From CBDBND01 sp965262665 (lineage in GTDB: Bacteria; Pseudomonadota; Alphaproteobacteria; Rhodospirillales; Rhodospirillaceae), in the NCBI GenBank assembly GCA_965262665.1, contig CBDHFR010000003.1:1-64000 (forward strand): a DNA stretch of 64,000 nt, given 5' to 3'. Below, piece after piece: positions 52,243 through 59,517 of this stretch; position 1 is the first letter of the stretch; each line of letters opens with the position of its first letter. The notes below the pieces were generated by a model. That model ran no database searches. It saw only the letters and a list, made by a program, of their open reading frames with translations, and was not told where the DNA came from. Made by a program: the position numbers and the translations under genes.

Positions 52243-52689
52243 TCAGGCCGCCTTGGTGCCGGGCCGGCACAGTCCGAAGAAGACGGGACCGGACCAGCGG
52301 GTCCCTGTGATCTCGCGGGCGATCTTGGACAGACTGTCATAGACCTTGCCGTCATAGGCAAAGCCCGTTTCCAGAACCGTCACTTCGTGTTTTCTGTTGT
52401 GCCATTGGCGCACCAGTTTGGTGCCGGGCTTGGCGAACGGCACAGGCACGAGATCGGTGTTGGGAGACCGATCCAGTGTCTTTGCCATCTGCCGTAGCCG
52501 CCGTCGCGTTGACGGTCTAAGGCCGCCGAAGTGGTCTTCCTGGGTCTTGTAGGTCAGGGCGCGGAGCAGGAAATCCCGGCTTGCCCCCTTGGGAGCCGGG
52601 GAGCGGAACACTTGACCCCAGCATTTGCGCAGCTCGGTCGGGCTGAGGTGCTCAAACGCCTTTAGCCGGGTTTCAATTGCCGTCGCCAT
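52243..52689 (-). CDS. DUF2924 family protein
   Basis: 148 aa from ATG 52689 behind GGGGAGAGGAGG. Shares FAKPGTKLVRQWHNRKHEVT, VLETGFAYDGKVYDSLSKIA and REITGTRWSGPVFFGLCRPG with the module 1 protein but differs widely in the first half. Its stop lies just before the ATG of the recombinase. Probably functional on its own reading frame. Confidence 0.82.
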   Translation of the reverse strand: MATAIETRLKAFEHLSPTELRKCWGQVFRSPAPKGASRDFLLRALTYKTQEDHFGGLRPSTRRRLRQMAKTLDRSPNTDLVPVPFAKPGTKLVRQWHNRKHEVTVLETGFAYDGKVYDSLSKIAREITGTRWSGPVFFGLCRPGTKAA

Positions 52690-52745
52690 GGCCGGCCTCC
52701 TCTCCCCACCACACACGCTTGCCTGGACCGGAAAGTCCAGTCCAA

Positions 52746-52988
52746 TCAGTCTGGGGTTTGGGGGATTTCCGGGGAAGTCTCGGGGTCGGAGCCCGCAATT
52801 ACACGGAGCGCTTTCACAACGTCGAGGGCCTTGTCCATAGCCCTATGGAGATCCCGGCTGAGACTGAGATACTCAGCGGGCGTTAACCGGGACGACTGAC
52901 CGTCTGCTGCCAGTTGCGCCGCATCCTCCAGCAAGGCTGTGGTCTTGGCGAACAAATGGGTTATCAGTTCTCTGTCTTCGTGGTCCAT
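52746..52988 (-). CDS. 80-aa recombinase-module protein
   Basis: 80 aa, same length and most residues as the protein at 44800-45042 (LITHLFAKTTALLEDAAQLA, ADGQSSRLTPAEYLSLSRDL). Differences cluster in the C-terminal tail. First gene of module 2; the 40 bases upstream (TTGGTCCTCACCCATGGGGC) are also conserved between modules. Confidence 0.7.
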   Translation of the reverse strand: MDHEDRELITHLFAKTTALLEDAAQLAADGQSSRLTPAEYLSLSRDLHRAMDKALDVVKALRVIAGSDPETSPEIPQTPD

Positions 52989-53077
52989 TGGTCCTCACCC
53001 ATGGGGCAAGGAACGCTTCCCTATCGCTGGAAGTCGAGTGCTGTTTGACCCTGTTGCGGCCGTTTCTCCGGGCCTGA

Positions 53078-53608
53078 TTAATTAAGGATAAGCGAGAAAT
53101 CGGGCTCAGAAAACATTGGCCAAACGTCGAGGTCATCCTCACCGGATATTATCTCGGGAGGAATGATGGCAATATCATCAAAGCGATTCCTTCGTTTCCA
53201 TCCCAGAAATTGGGACAAACTGTCGACCTGGTCGTCATGGCGCGTATTTGGAAAACCCAGCACTTCATGAAGAAAAGTGTCCAGCCACGGCGCATCATGG
53301 GACAAGAGCACCTGACCGGCCTCGATTTTCGCACTTTGGGCCTCCATGCGCGTCACTTTGTCGCCCTCGGGCTTGATGCCGATGGGACGCGGAAACCCGA
53401 CGGGTGAATCGTCTCTGAGATCCTGAACCAGACTCTGGCCAAGCCCCGCCTCTTCGATCAAAACCGTACCGGCATTGAACTCCCTTTGGAGATCCGCGAC
53501 CTTTCGTTTCAGGTCCGGGAAGTTGACCCGGTCACGCCATACATGGACGAGGTAGAAGTCCTTCTTATCAACCATCCAAGTGGTACAAACCGACCAATCG
53601 CTCCGCTC
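53078..53608 (-). pseudogene. Phage terminase large subunit, C-terminal nuclease part
   Basis: The frame from the IS6 border reads ERSDWSVCTTWMVDKKDFYL, VHVWRDRVNFPDLKRKVADL, VLIEEAGLGQSLVQDLRDDS, PIGIKPEGDKVTRMEAQSAK and FPNTRHDDQVDSLSQFLGWK, the RNase H-like nuclease domain of TerL with its acidic residues. The ATPase half has been removed by IS6-A copy 5. It indicates that the recombinase region derives at least in part from a prophage. Confidence 0.82.
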
Positions 53609-54413
53609 GGCATTGTCAGACTAACTTGCCCGGAGCAGAAGAAGCCATAATAGAGGACTCTCAGGCAGCAAGTTGACGCCATTCGGCCAAGGCGGTGGCT
53701 CGGGCTTGTTTGAAAGTATCGCGGCGGTTGAGATGGCGTTGGTGGTTGAAATGGTTGTAGATCGAGGCGTGAATGGAGGCGAATTTCTGCAAGGTCTTGA
53801 TGTCTCTGAACCGAGCCATTGCCCCTTCCCGTCGTCGGAAGGGTTGATGTGAGTTTTCCGCCCGGTTGTTGAGCCAGCGCCTGGTCTCTTGGCAACCTTC
53901 ATTGCCAATCACCTTCATCGCAGCCCGGTATGACTTTAGCCTATCTGTGACGATCGAAGCCGGCCGGCCATAACGCTTCATGGCACGTTTAAGGAATTCA
54001 AGCGCAGCCCTGTGATCCCGCCGTTTCGTGGCATAGACCTCAAGCACTTCGCCTTCATGGTCAACGGCACGCCATAGATAATGTGTCTCGCCGTTGATGC
54101 GGACAAATACCTCATCAAGATGCCAGCGCCAATTCGACCAGTTGCGCCGGTCTATCCGCCTCTTCCGGATCTCGGCGGCAAACAACGGGCCAAAGCGGTT
54201 CCACCAGTACCGTACGGTCTCATGGCAGATGTCGATGCCGCGCTCGAACAGGAGATCTTCGACCTGTCTCAGCGACAAGGGATAACGGACATACAGCATC
54301 ACAGCGCTGCGGATGACCTCAGGCGAGCTATTGAAATAACGGAAGGGATTGTGCATCGCCGGAGGCTACGAGACCTTACGTCCCCGCTCAAGCCGATTTA
54401 GTCTGACAATGCC
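53609..54413 (-). mobile_element. IS6-family element, type A copy 5
   Basis: Full 805-bp copy. Left flank ctccgctc (terminase gene), right flank is an IS6-B end fragment. No target duplication. Confidence 0.93.
53661..54356 (-). CDS. IS6-family DDE transposase (type A)
   Basis: 231 aa, RIDRRNWSNWRW allele, intact triad; protein identical by eye to copy 1, so these two are the youngest pair. Confidence 0.92.
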   Translation of the reverse strand: MHNPFRYFNSSPEVIRSAVMLYVRYPLSLRQVEDLLFERGIDICHETVRYWWNRFGPLFAAEIRKRRIDRRNWSNWRWHLDEVFVRINGETHYLWRAVDHEGEVLEVYATKRRDHRAALEFLKRAMKRYGRPASIVTDRLKSYRAAMKVIGNEGCQETRRWLNNRAENSHQPFRRREGAMARFRDIKTLQKFASIHASIYNHFNHQRHLNRRDTFKQARATALAEWRQLAA

Positions 54414-54439
54414 GGTCACCCTGTTAATGTGACAGTTCC
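54414..54439 (-). mobile_element. IS6-B end fragment
   Basis: 26 bp, GGTCACCCTGTTAATGTGAC then AGTTCC, the transposase 5' terminus of IS6-B, placed between IS6-A copy 5 and an IS6-C fragment. Confidence 0.85.
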
Positions 54440-54638
54440 CCGTTTCGTAAGAAACGTCGATGCCCCGCTCGTGGAGCAAGTCTTCGACTTGTCTCAAGGA
54501 CAGTGGAAATCTAACATACAGCATCACAGCGAGGCGGATGACCTCGGGCGAGCTGTTGAAATAACGGAAGGCATTTTGCATCTCTGGAGGCTAAGAGACC
54601 GCATTACTTGACTCAAGCCGATTTACTCTGACAGTGCC
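54440..54638 (-). mobile_element. IS6-C fragment
   Basis: 199 bp ending TTTACTCTGACAGTGCC. It encodes an IS6 N-terminus (MQNAFRYFNSSPEVIRLAVM, LYVRFPLSLRQVEDLLHERG, IDVSYETG) that differs from both A and B, showing a third IS6 lineage. Confidence 0.82.
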
Positions 54639-54955
54639 GTACCTGCTTGGCTGATTATGCGGTCTGGCGCCTTATACCAAAGCCACGGGGCTCAAAGCCC
54701 AGTAGCCACAGAAGCCAGCAGGCGTGAACGGTTGGCCATGAAGTCTCCCTCCAAGTGATATGAAAGAGGCCTTCCTATACGTGTCACCCGGCAAAACATG
54801 CGTTGCCGTGAAGAAGGATTTTGCAACTCAACCAAGGAAAGTGGACACAACATTGGTTAGCTCAAGAAATGAGCTAATACTCAAGTCGTCATTTTATGAT
54901 GAGCCCCAATGGGCTAATCGTAAGACTTCGGTTTTTCCAATACGGAGCAGACGGA
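54639..54955. other. Non-coding stretch before the SDR gene
   Basis: No convincing gene. It contains a perfect hairpin (54857-54877) and a GAGCCC-CAAT-GGGCT hairpin (about 54901-54914), then the ribosome binding site GGAG (54943-54946). Confidence 0.5.
54857..54877. repeat. 8-bp perfect hairpin
   Basis: TTAGCTCA-AGAAA-TGAGCTAA, about 80 bases upstream of the SDR start. Possible operator or terminator. Confidence 0.45.
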
Positions 54956-55672
54956 ATGTCCGCGGCTAGAGCCTTTCTACTTATCTTCGTCGGCTTACTG
55001 AGTGGCGTGCCGGCTGCTGCCGGTGAAGGCGTATTAATTTTCGGCGCAACCCGGAACACCGGATTGGAGGTTGCAAAGATTTTGGTTGAGCGTGGAGAAC
55101 CGGTCACCGCCTTCGTCCGTCCCACCTCAAATTTGGACGGTTTGGATCCTCTCGGCGTGTCCTATTTTGAGGGTGACGCTATGAATGCAGATGACGTCGC
55201 GGAAGCGATTTCCTCAAAGGACTTCAAGGCGGTGATTTCCACCCTTGGTGGTGGCCGTGGGGAGCGCCCACCGGATCTGGTCGGGACCATAAACATCGTT
55301 GATGCAATGAAGACAGCTAAGACTAAACGCCTGCTGGTGGTCACCGTCATTGGGCCGGGCAAGAGCATGGTCATGGTGCCGGAACCGCAGCGCCAGCGTT
55401 TGGGGCGCGTCATAGAACTCAAGGCTGAAGCGGAAAACTACATTTTCGAAAGCAATCTTGAATACACGATCCTGCGACCCGGGCAGCTCACATCTAATCC
55501 GCGATCCGGGATTATTCGGATCAGCGAAGATACGGCGCCGACTGGTCCAGTCACGCGGTCTGATCTGGCTGACATGGTCGTGCAGGCGTATGACGATCCG
55601 AATAGTGTACGGAAAGTGTATCAGGTAATCGGTGACGACCCGTTGGCTACCGTGCGCATGGATGAGCAGTAA
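54956..55672 (+). CDS. NAD(P)-binding SDR-like protein with signal peptide
   Basis: 238 aa from ATG 54956, behind GGAG. The first ~22 residues (MSAARAFLLIFVGLLSGVPA) look like a signal peptide, then VLIFGATRNTGLEVAKILVE gives the atypical SDR nucleotide motif, with VISTLGGGRGERPPDLVGTI and LEYTILRPGQLTSNP later, as in NmrA/SDR_a5 proteins. A secreted NAD(P)-binding protein is unusual, so the hydrophobic start may be a membrane anchor. ATG 54896 is in frame but lacks a ribosome binding site. Confidence 0.72.
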   Translation: MSAARAFLLIFVGLLSGVPAAAGEGVLIFGATRNTGLEVAKILVERGEPVTAFVRPTSNLDGLDPLGVSYFEGDAMNADDVAEAISSKDFKAVISTLGGGRGERPPDLVGTINIVDAMKTAKTKRLLVVTVIGPGKSMVMVPEPQRQRLGRVIELKAEAENYIFESNLEYTILRPGQLTSNPRSGIIRISEDTAPTGPVTRSDLADMVVQAYDDPNSVRKVYQVIGDDPLATVRMDEQ

Positions 55673-55760
55673 AAAGTGCTCTCTGTATGATGACGGTGAT
55701 CGACAGTCTCACGCTAGAGCAAAGCGAGTTGTTTTTCGATTGGAAGGGACGCGTTCAGAA

Positions 55761-55955
55761 ATGGTGATTCTATCAGGCTTTTTAGCCCCAGTTATTGCCG
55801 TTCTCCGAGTGCTCGCGTTTAGCGCGTGGGCTGCTGAACCAACCATTGTCAAAGACTGTGAAACCTGCCCTGAATTGGTCGTTATTGAAGGCAGTTCGTT
55901 TACAATGGGCGCGGAAAAGGCTGAGGGAGAAAAGTGGGACGCGCTCGAGCGCATG
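55761..55955 (+). pseudogene. Formylglycine-generating-enzyme-like protein, N-terminal stub
   Basis: From ATG 55761, a signal-like start (MVILSGFLAPVIAVLRVLAF, SAWA) is followed by VKDCETCPELVVIEGSSFTM then GAEKAEGEKWD, the opening of the SUMF1/FGE-sulfatase fold found in many exported bacterial proteins. After ALERMG the frame meets IS6 ends and is lost, removing the catalytic part. Confidence 0.62.
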
Positions 55956-55965
55956 GGCACTGTCA
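55956..55965 (+). mobile_element. IS6-C terminal remnant, 10 bp
   Basis: GGCACTGTCA, the tip of the type C end (compare the inverted TGACAGTGCC at 54638), left between the FGE stub and IS6-A copy 6. Confidence 0.5.
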
Positions 55966-56770
55966 GGCATTGTCAGACTAACTGGCCCGGAGCAGAAGAA
56001 GCCATAATAAAGGACTCTCAGGCAGCAAGTTGACGCCATTCGTCCAAGGCGGTGGCTCGGGCTTGTTTGAAAGTATCGCGGCGGTTGAGATGGCGTTGGT
56101 GGTTGAAATGGTTGTAGATCGAGGCGTGAATGGAGGCGAACTTCTGCAGGGTCTTGATGTCTCTGAACCGAGCCATTGCCCCTTCCCGTCGTCGGAAGGG
56201 CCGATGTGAGTTTTCCGCTAGGTTGTTGAGCCAACGACCGCAGGTCTGGGCGGCCGCAGTGCCGATCACCTTCATCGCCGCCCGGTATGACTGTAGCCTG
56301 TCCGTGACGATCGTGGCCGGTCGGCCATAACGCTTCATGGCACGTTTAAGGATTTCAAGCGCAGCCCTGTGATCCCGCCGTTTCGTGGCATAGACCTCTA
56401 GCACTTCGCCTTCATGGTCAACGGCACGCCATAGATAATGTGTTTCGCCATTGATCCGGACAAATACCTCATCAAGATGCCAGCGCCAATTCGACCAGTT
56501 GCGCCGGTCTATCCGCCTCTTCCGGATCTCGGTGGCAAACAACGGGCCAAAGCGGTTCCACCAGTACCGTACGGTCTCATGGCAGATGTCGATGCCGCGC
56601 TCGAACAGGAGATCTTCGACCTGTCTCAGCGACAAGGGATAACGGACATACAGCATCACAGCGCTGCGGATGACCTCGGGCGAGCTATTGAAATAACGGA
56701 AGGGATTGTGCATCGCCGGAGGCTACGAGACCTTGCGTCCCCGCTCAAGCCGATTTAGTCTGACAATGCC
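55966..56770 (-). mobile_element. IS6-family element, type A copy 6
   Basis: Full 805-bp copy. The left flank is the 10-bp IS6-C tip, the right flank the truncated miniature element. Confidence 0.93.
56018..56713 (-). CDS. IS6-family DDE transposase (type A)
   Basis: 231 aa. Most diverged in the last half: RPATIVTDRLQSYRAAMKVI, then GTAAAQTCGRWLNNLAENSH. The Arg of the conserved NNRAENSH is Leu here, next to the catalytic Glu, so activity may be reduced. RIDRRNWSNWRW allele. Confidence 0.9.
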   Translation of the reverse strand: MHNPFRYFNSSPEVIRSAVMLYVRYPLSLRQVEDLLFERGIDICHETVRYWWNRFGPLFATEIRKRRIDRRNWSNWRWHLDEVFVRINGETHYLWRAVDHEGEVLEVYATKRRDHRAALEILKRAMKRYGRPATIVTDRLQSYRAAMKVIGTAAAQTCGRWLNNLAENSHRPFRRREGAMARFRDIKTLQKFASIHASIYNHFNHQRHLNRRDTFKQARATALDEWRQLAA

Positions 56771-56851
56771 GAATTGACCAAGCAAGGTGCGGCTCTGAAC
56801 AGCGAAAACTCACGTCACTAGACTACCAGATTAATTTAGTCTGACAATGCC
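56771..56851 (-). mobile_element. Truncated second copy of the miniature IS6-derived element
   Basis: 81 bp; its reverse complement starts GGCATTGTCAGACTAAATTA and follows the element at 14453-14616 base for base with about ten differences (for example GTGAGTTTTCGC and CTTGCTTGGT are shared). Its other half was removed at the border with copy 6. Confidence 0.75.
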
Positions 56852-57044
56852 CATGGCAGATGTCGATGCCGTGCTCGAACAGGAGATCTTCGACCTGTCT
56901 TAGCGACAAGGGATAACGGACATACAGCATCACAGCGCTGCGGATGACCTCGGGCGAGCTATTGAAATAACGGAAGGGATTGTGCATCGCTGGAGGCTAC
57001 GAGACCTTACGTCCCCGCTCAAGCCGATTTAGTCTGACAATGCC
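56852..57044 (-). mobile_element. IS6-A partial copy (transposase 5' part)
   Basis: 193 bp from CATGGCAGATGTCGATGCCG to the terminal repeat. Contains an in-frame stop (TCTTAGCGAC), so it is dead. Confidence 0.88.
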
Positions 57045-57217
57045 GTTCGTGGAGCAGATCCTCGATCTGCCTGAGGGAGAGCGGAAATCTGACATACAGC
57101 ATCACAGCGCTGCGAACGACCTCAGGCAAATTGTTGAAATAACGAAAAGGATTGTCCATCACCGGAGGCTAGGAGACCTTAACTTCCAGGCTCCAGCTCT
57201 TTTCCTCTGATAATGCC
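57045..57217 (-). mobile_element. Diverged IS6-type end fragment
   Basis: 173 bp ending CTCTGATAATGCC. Matches the IS6 5' region (GAACGACCTCAGGCAAATTG; AGGATTGTCCATCACCGGAG) with many differences from A and C, so an older relative. Confidence 0.72.
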
Positions 57218-57221
57218 TTAT

Positions 57222-58223
57222 TCAGTCGCACTTTTCGGAAGTCAACTGCTCTATGGCAAGAGACTCTTGGGGCAGGAGTACTAAATCGTAGCGCCCCGCA
57301 ACACGTGAGAATCGTAAGAGGTATTCGCAAGCAAAATCATCGGACGGCGGAAGCCATTCGAGAGGTCCCGCTGCACCCTTTGACCGATTGGCAGACGCCC
57401 ATACGGGTAATAGATTTGCAGAGTCATTTGCGAAACGTCGCTGTATTGCTGGCTCCCAAAGATGCGCTCCGCGTTTCCAAGCGTAAAACAAAGGAACCAC
57501 ATGGTCGATTTCTATATCGCTGGCAGCCGTAAAGATTTTGCCTGTGTACGGATCCTTCCAATACCCATTGGTTACCAGGCAGCCGTCTTCAGAGAGCTCC
57601 ACAGACTCAATGGATCGCGCAATCAATACCTCATGACGCGTATTTTGACAGTCCCCATCGTCATCCTCCCAAACCCCGAATACACTCCGGTCATACTTTC
57701 CAGGTTTTAGCAGATGCATAGTTTTAAGTTCGCTTATAGGCGCGCTAGGGCAAACCCCCTGTCCTCTTTGTGGTTCACGCCCACCGCTTGCTAAACAGGC
57801 TTCAAGAGTATCGAATGCGGTGAATTTTGATGTCCGACCATAAAACTGGCCGCCAGGACAGTGGCAGATGCCAGATCCAGACTTCTTGACTATCCCTGGG
57901 CTAGGATCTTCGGTTTTCTCTTGACCCGTTCCAGCAGAGTTTTCGCTGAATGCGATCGAACAATCGCCTTGACCACGCCTCGGTTCCCGCCCTCCGCTTG
58001 CCAAACAAACTTCAAGAGTATCGAATGCCGTGAAGTTGGAAGTCCGATCATAAAACTGGCCGCCGGGACAGTGGCAGATTCCAGATCCAGACTTCTTGAC
58101 TTCCTGTGTCTTCGCATTATCCGAAATACCAACGGAAAGGGTTACAACAACGACCAGAAGAGCTTTGGTTGACGCCAACCAATTTTCTGTAACCTTTTCA
58201 TTGATGAAATTTTTCACTTGCAC
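57222..58223 (-). CDS. Secreted HNH nuclease with duplicated Cys-rich domain
   Basis: 333 aa from GTG 58223. A hydrophobic segment near residues 19-37 acts as a signal or anchor. Two near-identical ~50-residue Cys-rich units follow (about 44-90 and 114-160): KKSGSGICHCPGGQFYDRTS, FTAFDTLEVCLASGGREPRR, GQGDC and the same with small changes. The C-terminal part is an HNH domain of the DUF1524/GmrSD-C type: FGVWEDDDGDCQNTRHEVLI, NGYWKDPYTGKIFTAASDIE, IDHVVPLFYAWKRGAHLW and NLLPVWASANRSKG, with the catalytic His in EIDHVVPL. It looks intact. Confidence 0.8.
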   Translation of the reverse strand: MQVKNFINEKVTENWLASTKALLVVVVTLSVGISDNAKTQEVKKSGSGICHCPGGQFYDRTSNFTAFDTLEVCLASGGREPRRGQGDCSIAFSENSAGTGQEKTEDPSPGIVKKSGSGICHCPGGQFYGRTSKFTAFDTLEACLASGGREPQRGQGVCPSAPISELKTMHLLKPGKYDRSVFGVWEDDDGDCQNTRHEVLIARSIESVELSEDGCLVTNGYWKDPYTGKIFTAASDIEIDHVVPLFYAWKRGAHLWEPAIQRRFANDSANLLPVWASANRSKGAAGPLEWLPPSDDFACEYLLRFSRVAGRYDLVLLPQESLAIEQLTSEKCD

Positions 58224-58296
58224 GGAAATAACCTTCCCAAAGAGCTGGTTTCAACTAACGTCATTTCTGACTTCACGATTCAACTATCACCAAGAA

Positions 58297-58420
58297 TGGC
58301 ATTGTCAGACTAACTTGCCCGGAGCAGAAGAAGCCATAATAGAGGACTCTCAGGCAGCAAGTTGACGCCATTCGGCCAAGGCGGTGGCTCGGGCTTGTTT
58401 GAAAGTATCGCGGCGGTTGA
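58297..58420 (-). mobile_element. IS6-A partial copy (3' end, 124 bp)
   Basis: From GGCATTGTCAGACTAACTTG to CGCGGCGGTTGA, followed by 43 bases of unrelated sequence and then full copy 7. Confidence 0.85.
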
Positions 58421-58463
58421 CGTTGCTCCCAAAATCCGGACCAGGTGGTTCTTCACCTATGCG

Positions 58464-59268
58464 GGCATTGTCAGACTAACTGGCCCGGAGCAGAAGAAGC
58501 CATAATAGAGGACTCTCAGGGTGCAAGTTGACGCCATTCGGCCAAGGCGGTAGCTCGGGCTTGTTTGAAAGTATCGCGGCGGTTGAGATGGCGTTGGTGG
58601 TTGAAATGGTTGTAGATCGAGGCGTGAATGGAGGCGAATTTCTGCAAGGTCTTGATGTCTCTGAACCGAGCCATTGCCCCTTCCCGTCGTCGGAAGGGTT
58701 GATGTGAGTTTTCTGCCCGGTTGTTGAGCCAGCGCCTGGTCTCTTGGCAACCTTCATTGCCAATCACCTTCATCGCAGCCCGGTATGACTTTAGCCTATC
58801 TGTGACGATCGAAGCCGGCCGGCCATAACGCTTCATGGCACGTTTAAGGAATTCAAGCGCAGCCCTGTGATCCCGCCGTTTCGTGGCATAGACCTCAAGC
58901 ACTTCGCCTTCATGGTCAACGGCACGCCATAGATAATGTGTCTCGCCGTTGATGCGGACGAATACCTCATCAAGATGCCAGCGCCAATTCGACCAGTTGC
59001 GCCGGTCTATCCGCCTCTTCCGGATCTCGGCGGCAAACAACGGGCCAAAACGGTTCCACCAGTACCGTACGGTCTCATGGCAGATGTCGATGCCGTGCTC
59101 GAACAGGAGATCTTCGACCTGTCTCAGCGACAAGGGATAACGGACATACAGCATCACAACGCTGCGGATGACCTCGGGCGAGCTATTGAAATAACGGAAG
59201 GGATTGTGCATCGCCGGAGGCTACGAGACCTTACGTCCCCGCTCAAGCCGATTTAGTCTGACAATGCC
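58464..59268 (-). mobile_element. IS6-family element, type A copy 7
   Basis: Full 805-bp copy. Flanks cctatgcg and atgagttg differ. Confidence 0.93.
58516..59211 (-). CDS. IS6-family DDE transposase (type A)
   Basis: 231 aa, RIDRRNWSNWRW allele, with private changes RSVVMLY and LLFEHGID near the N-terminus. Triad intact. Confidence 0.92.
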   Translation of the reverse strand: MHNPFRYFNSSPEVIRSVVMLYVRYPLSLRQVEDLLFEHGIDICHETVRYWWNRFGPLFAAEIRKRRIDRRNWSNWRWHLDEVFVRINGETHYLWRAVDHEGEVLEVYATKRRDHRAALEFLKRAMKRYGRPASIVTDRLKSYRAAMKVIGNEGCQETRRWLNNRAENSHQPFRRREGAMARFRDIKTLQKFASIHASIYNHFNHQRHLNRRDTFKQARATALAEWRQLAP

Positions 59269-59517
59269 ATGAGTTGTAAGAATCGGTCTTCACGAGAAAG
59301 TTGTCAATGGCGGCGCAAAATTGGGCCATGAGGGCGGGGCAAAAGTATGCCAGTTTCGGAAGTAGCGGTCTGCTTTGGGCCTACGGTAACGATCAGACGG
59401 AAACCCAGTCGCAAGACCGGACCCCATCCCAAATGCTTGCCGTCATTTCCCAAATACCTGATAATCCTGTATGGCGTGAAATTCCTATGGGTGCGTTATG
59501 ATCGGACGAACAGTTAG

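Noticed and set aside
59269..59517. 66-aa ORF before the metalloprotease gene
   Set aside because: No ribosome binding site, no recognisable features; it more likely overlaps the promoter region and IS6-border debris.
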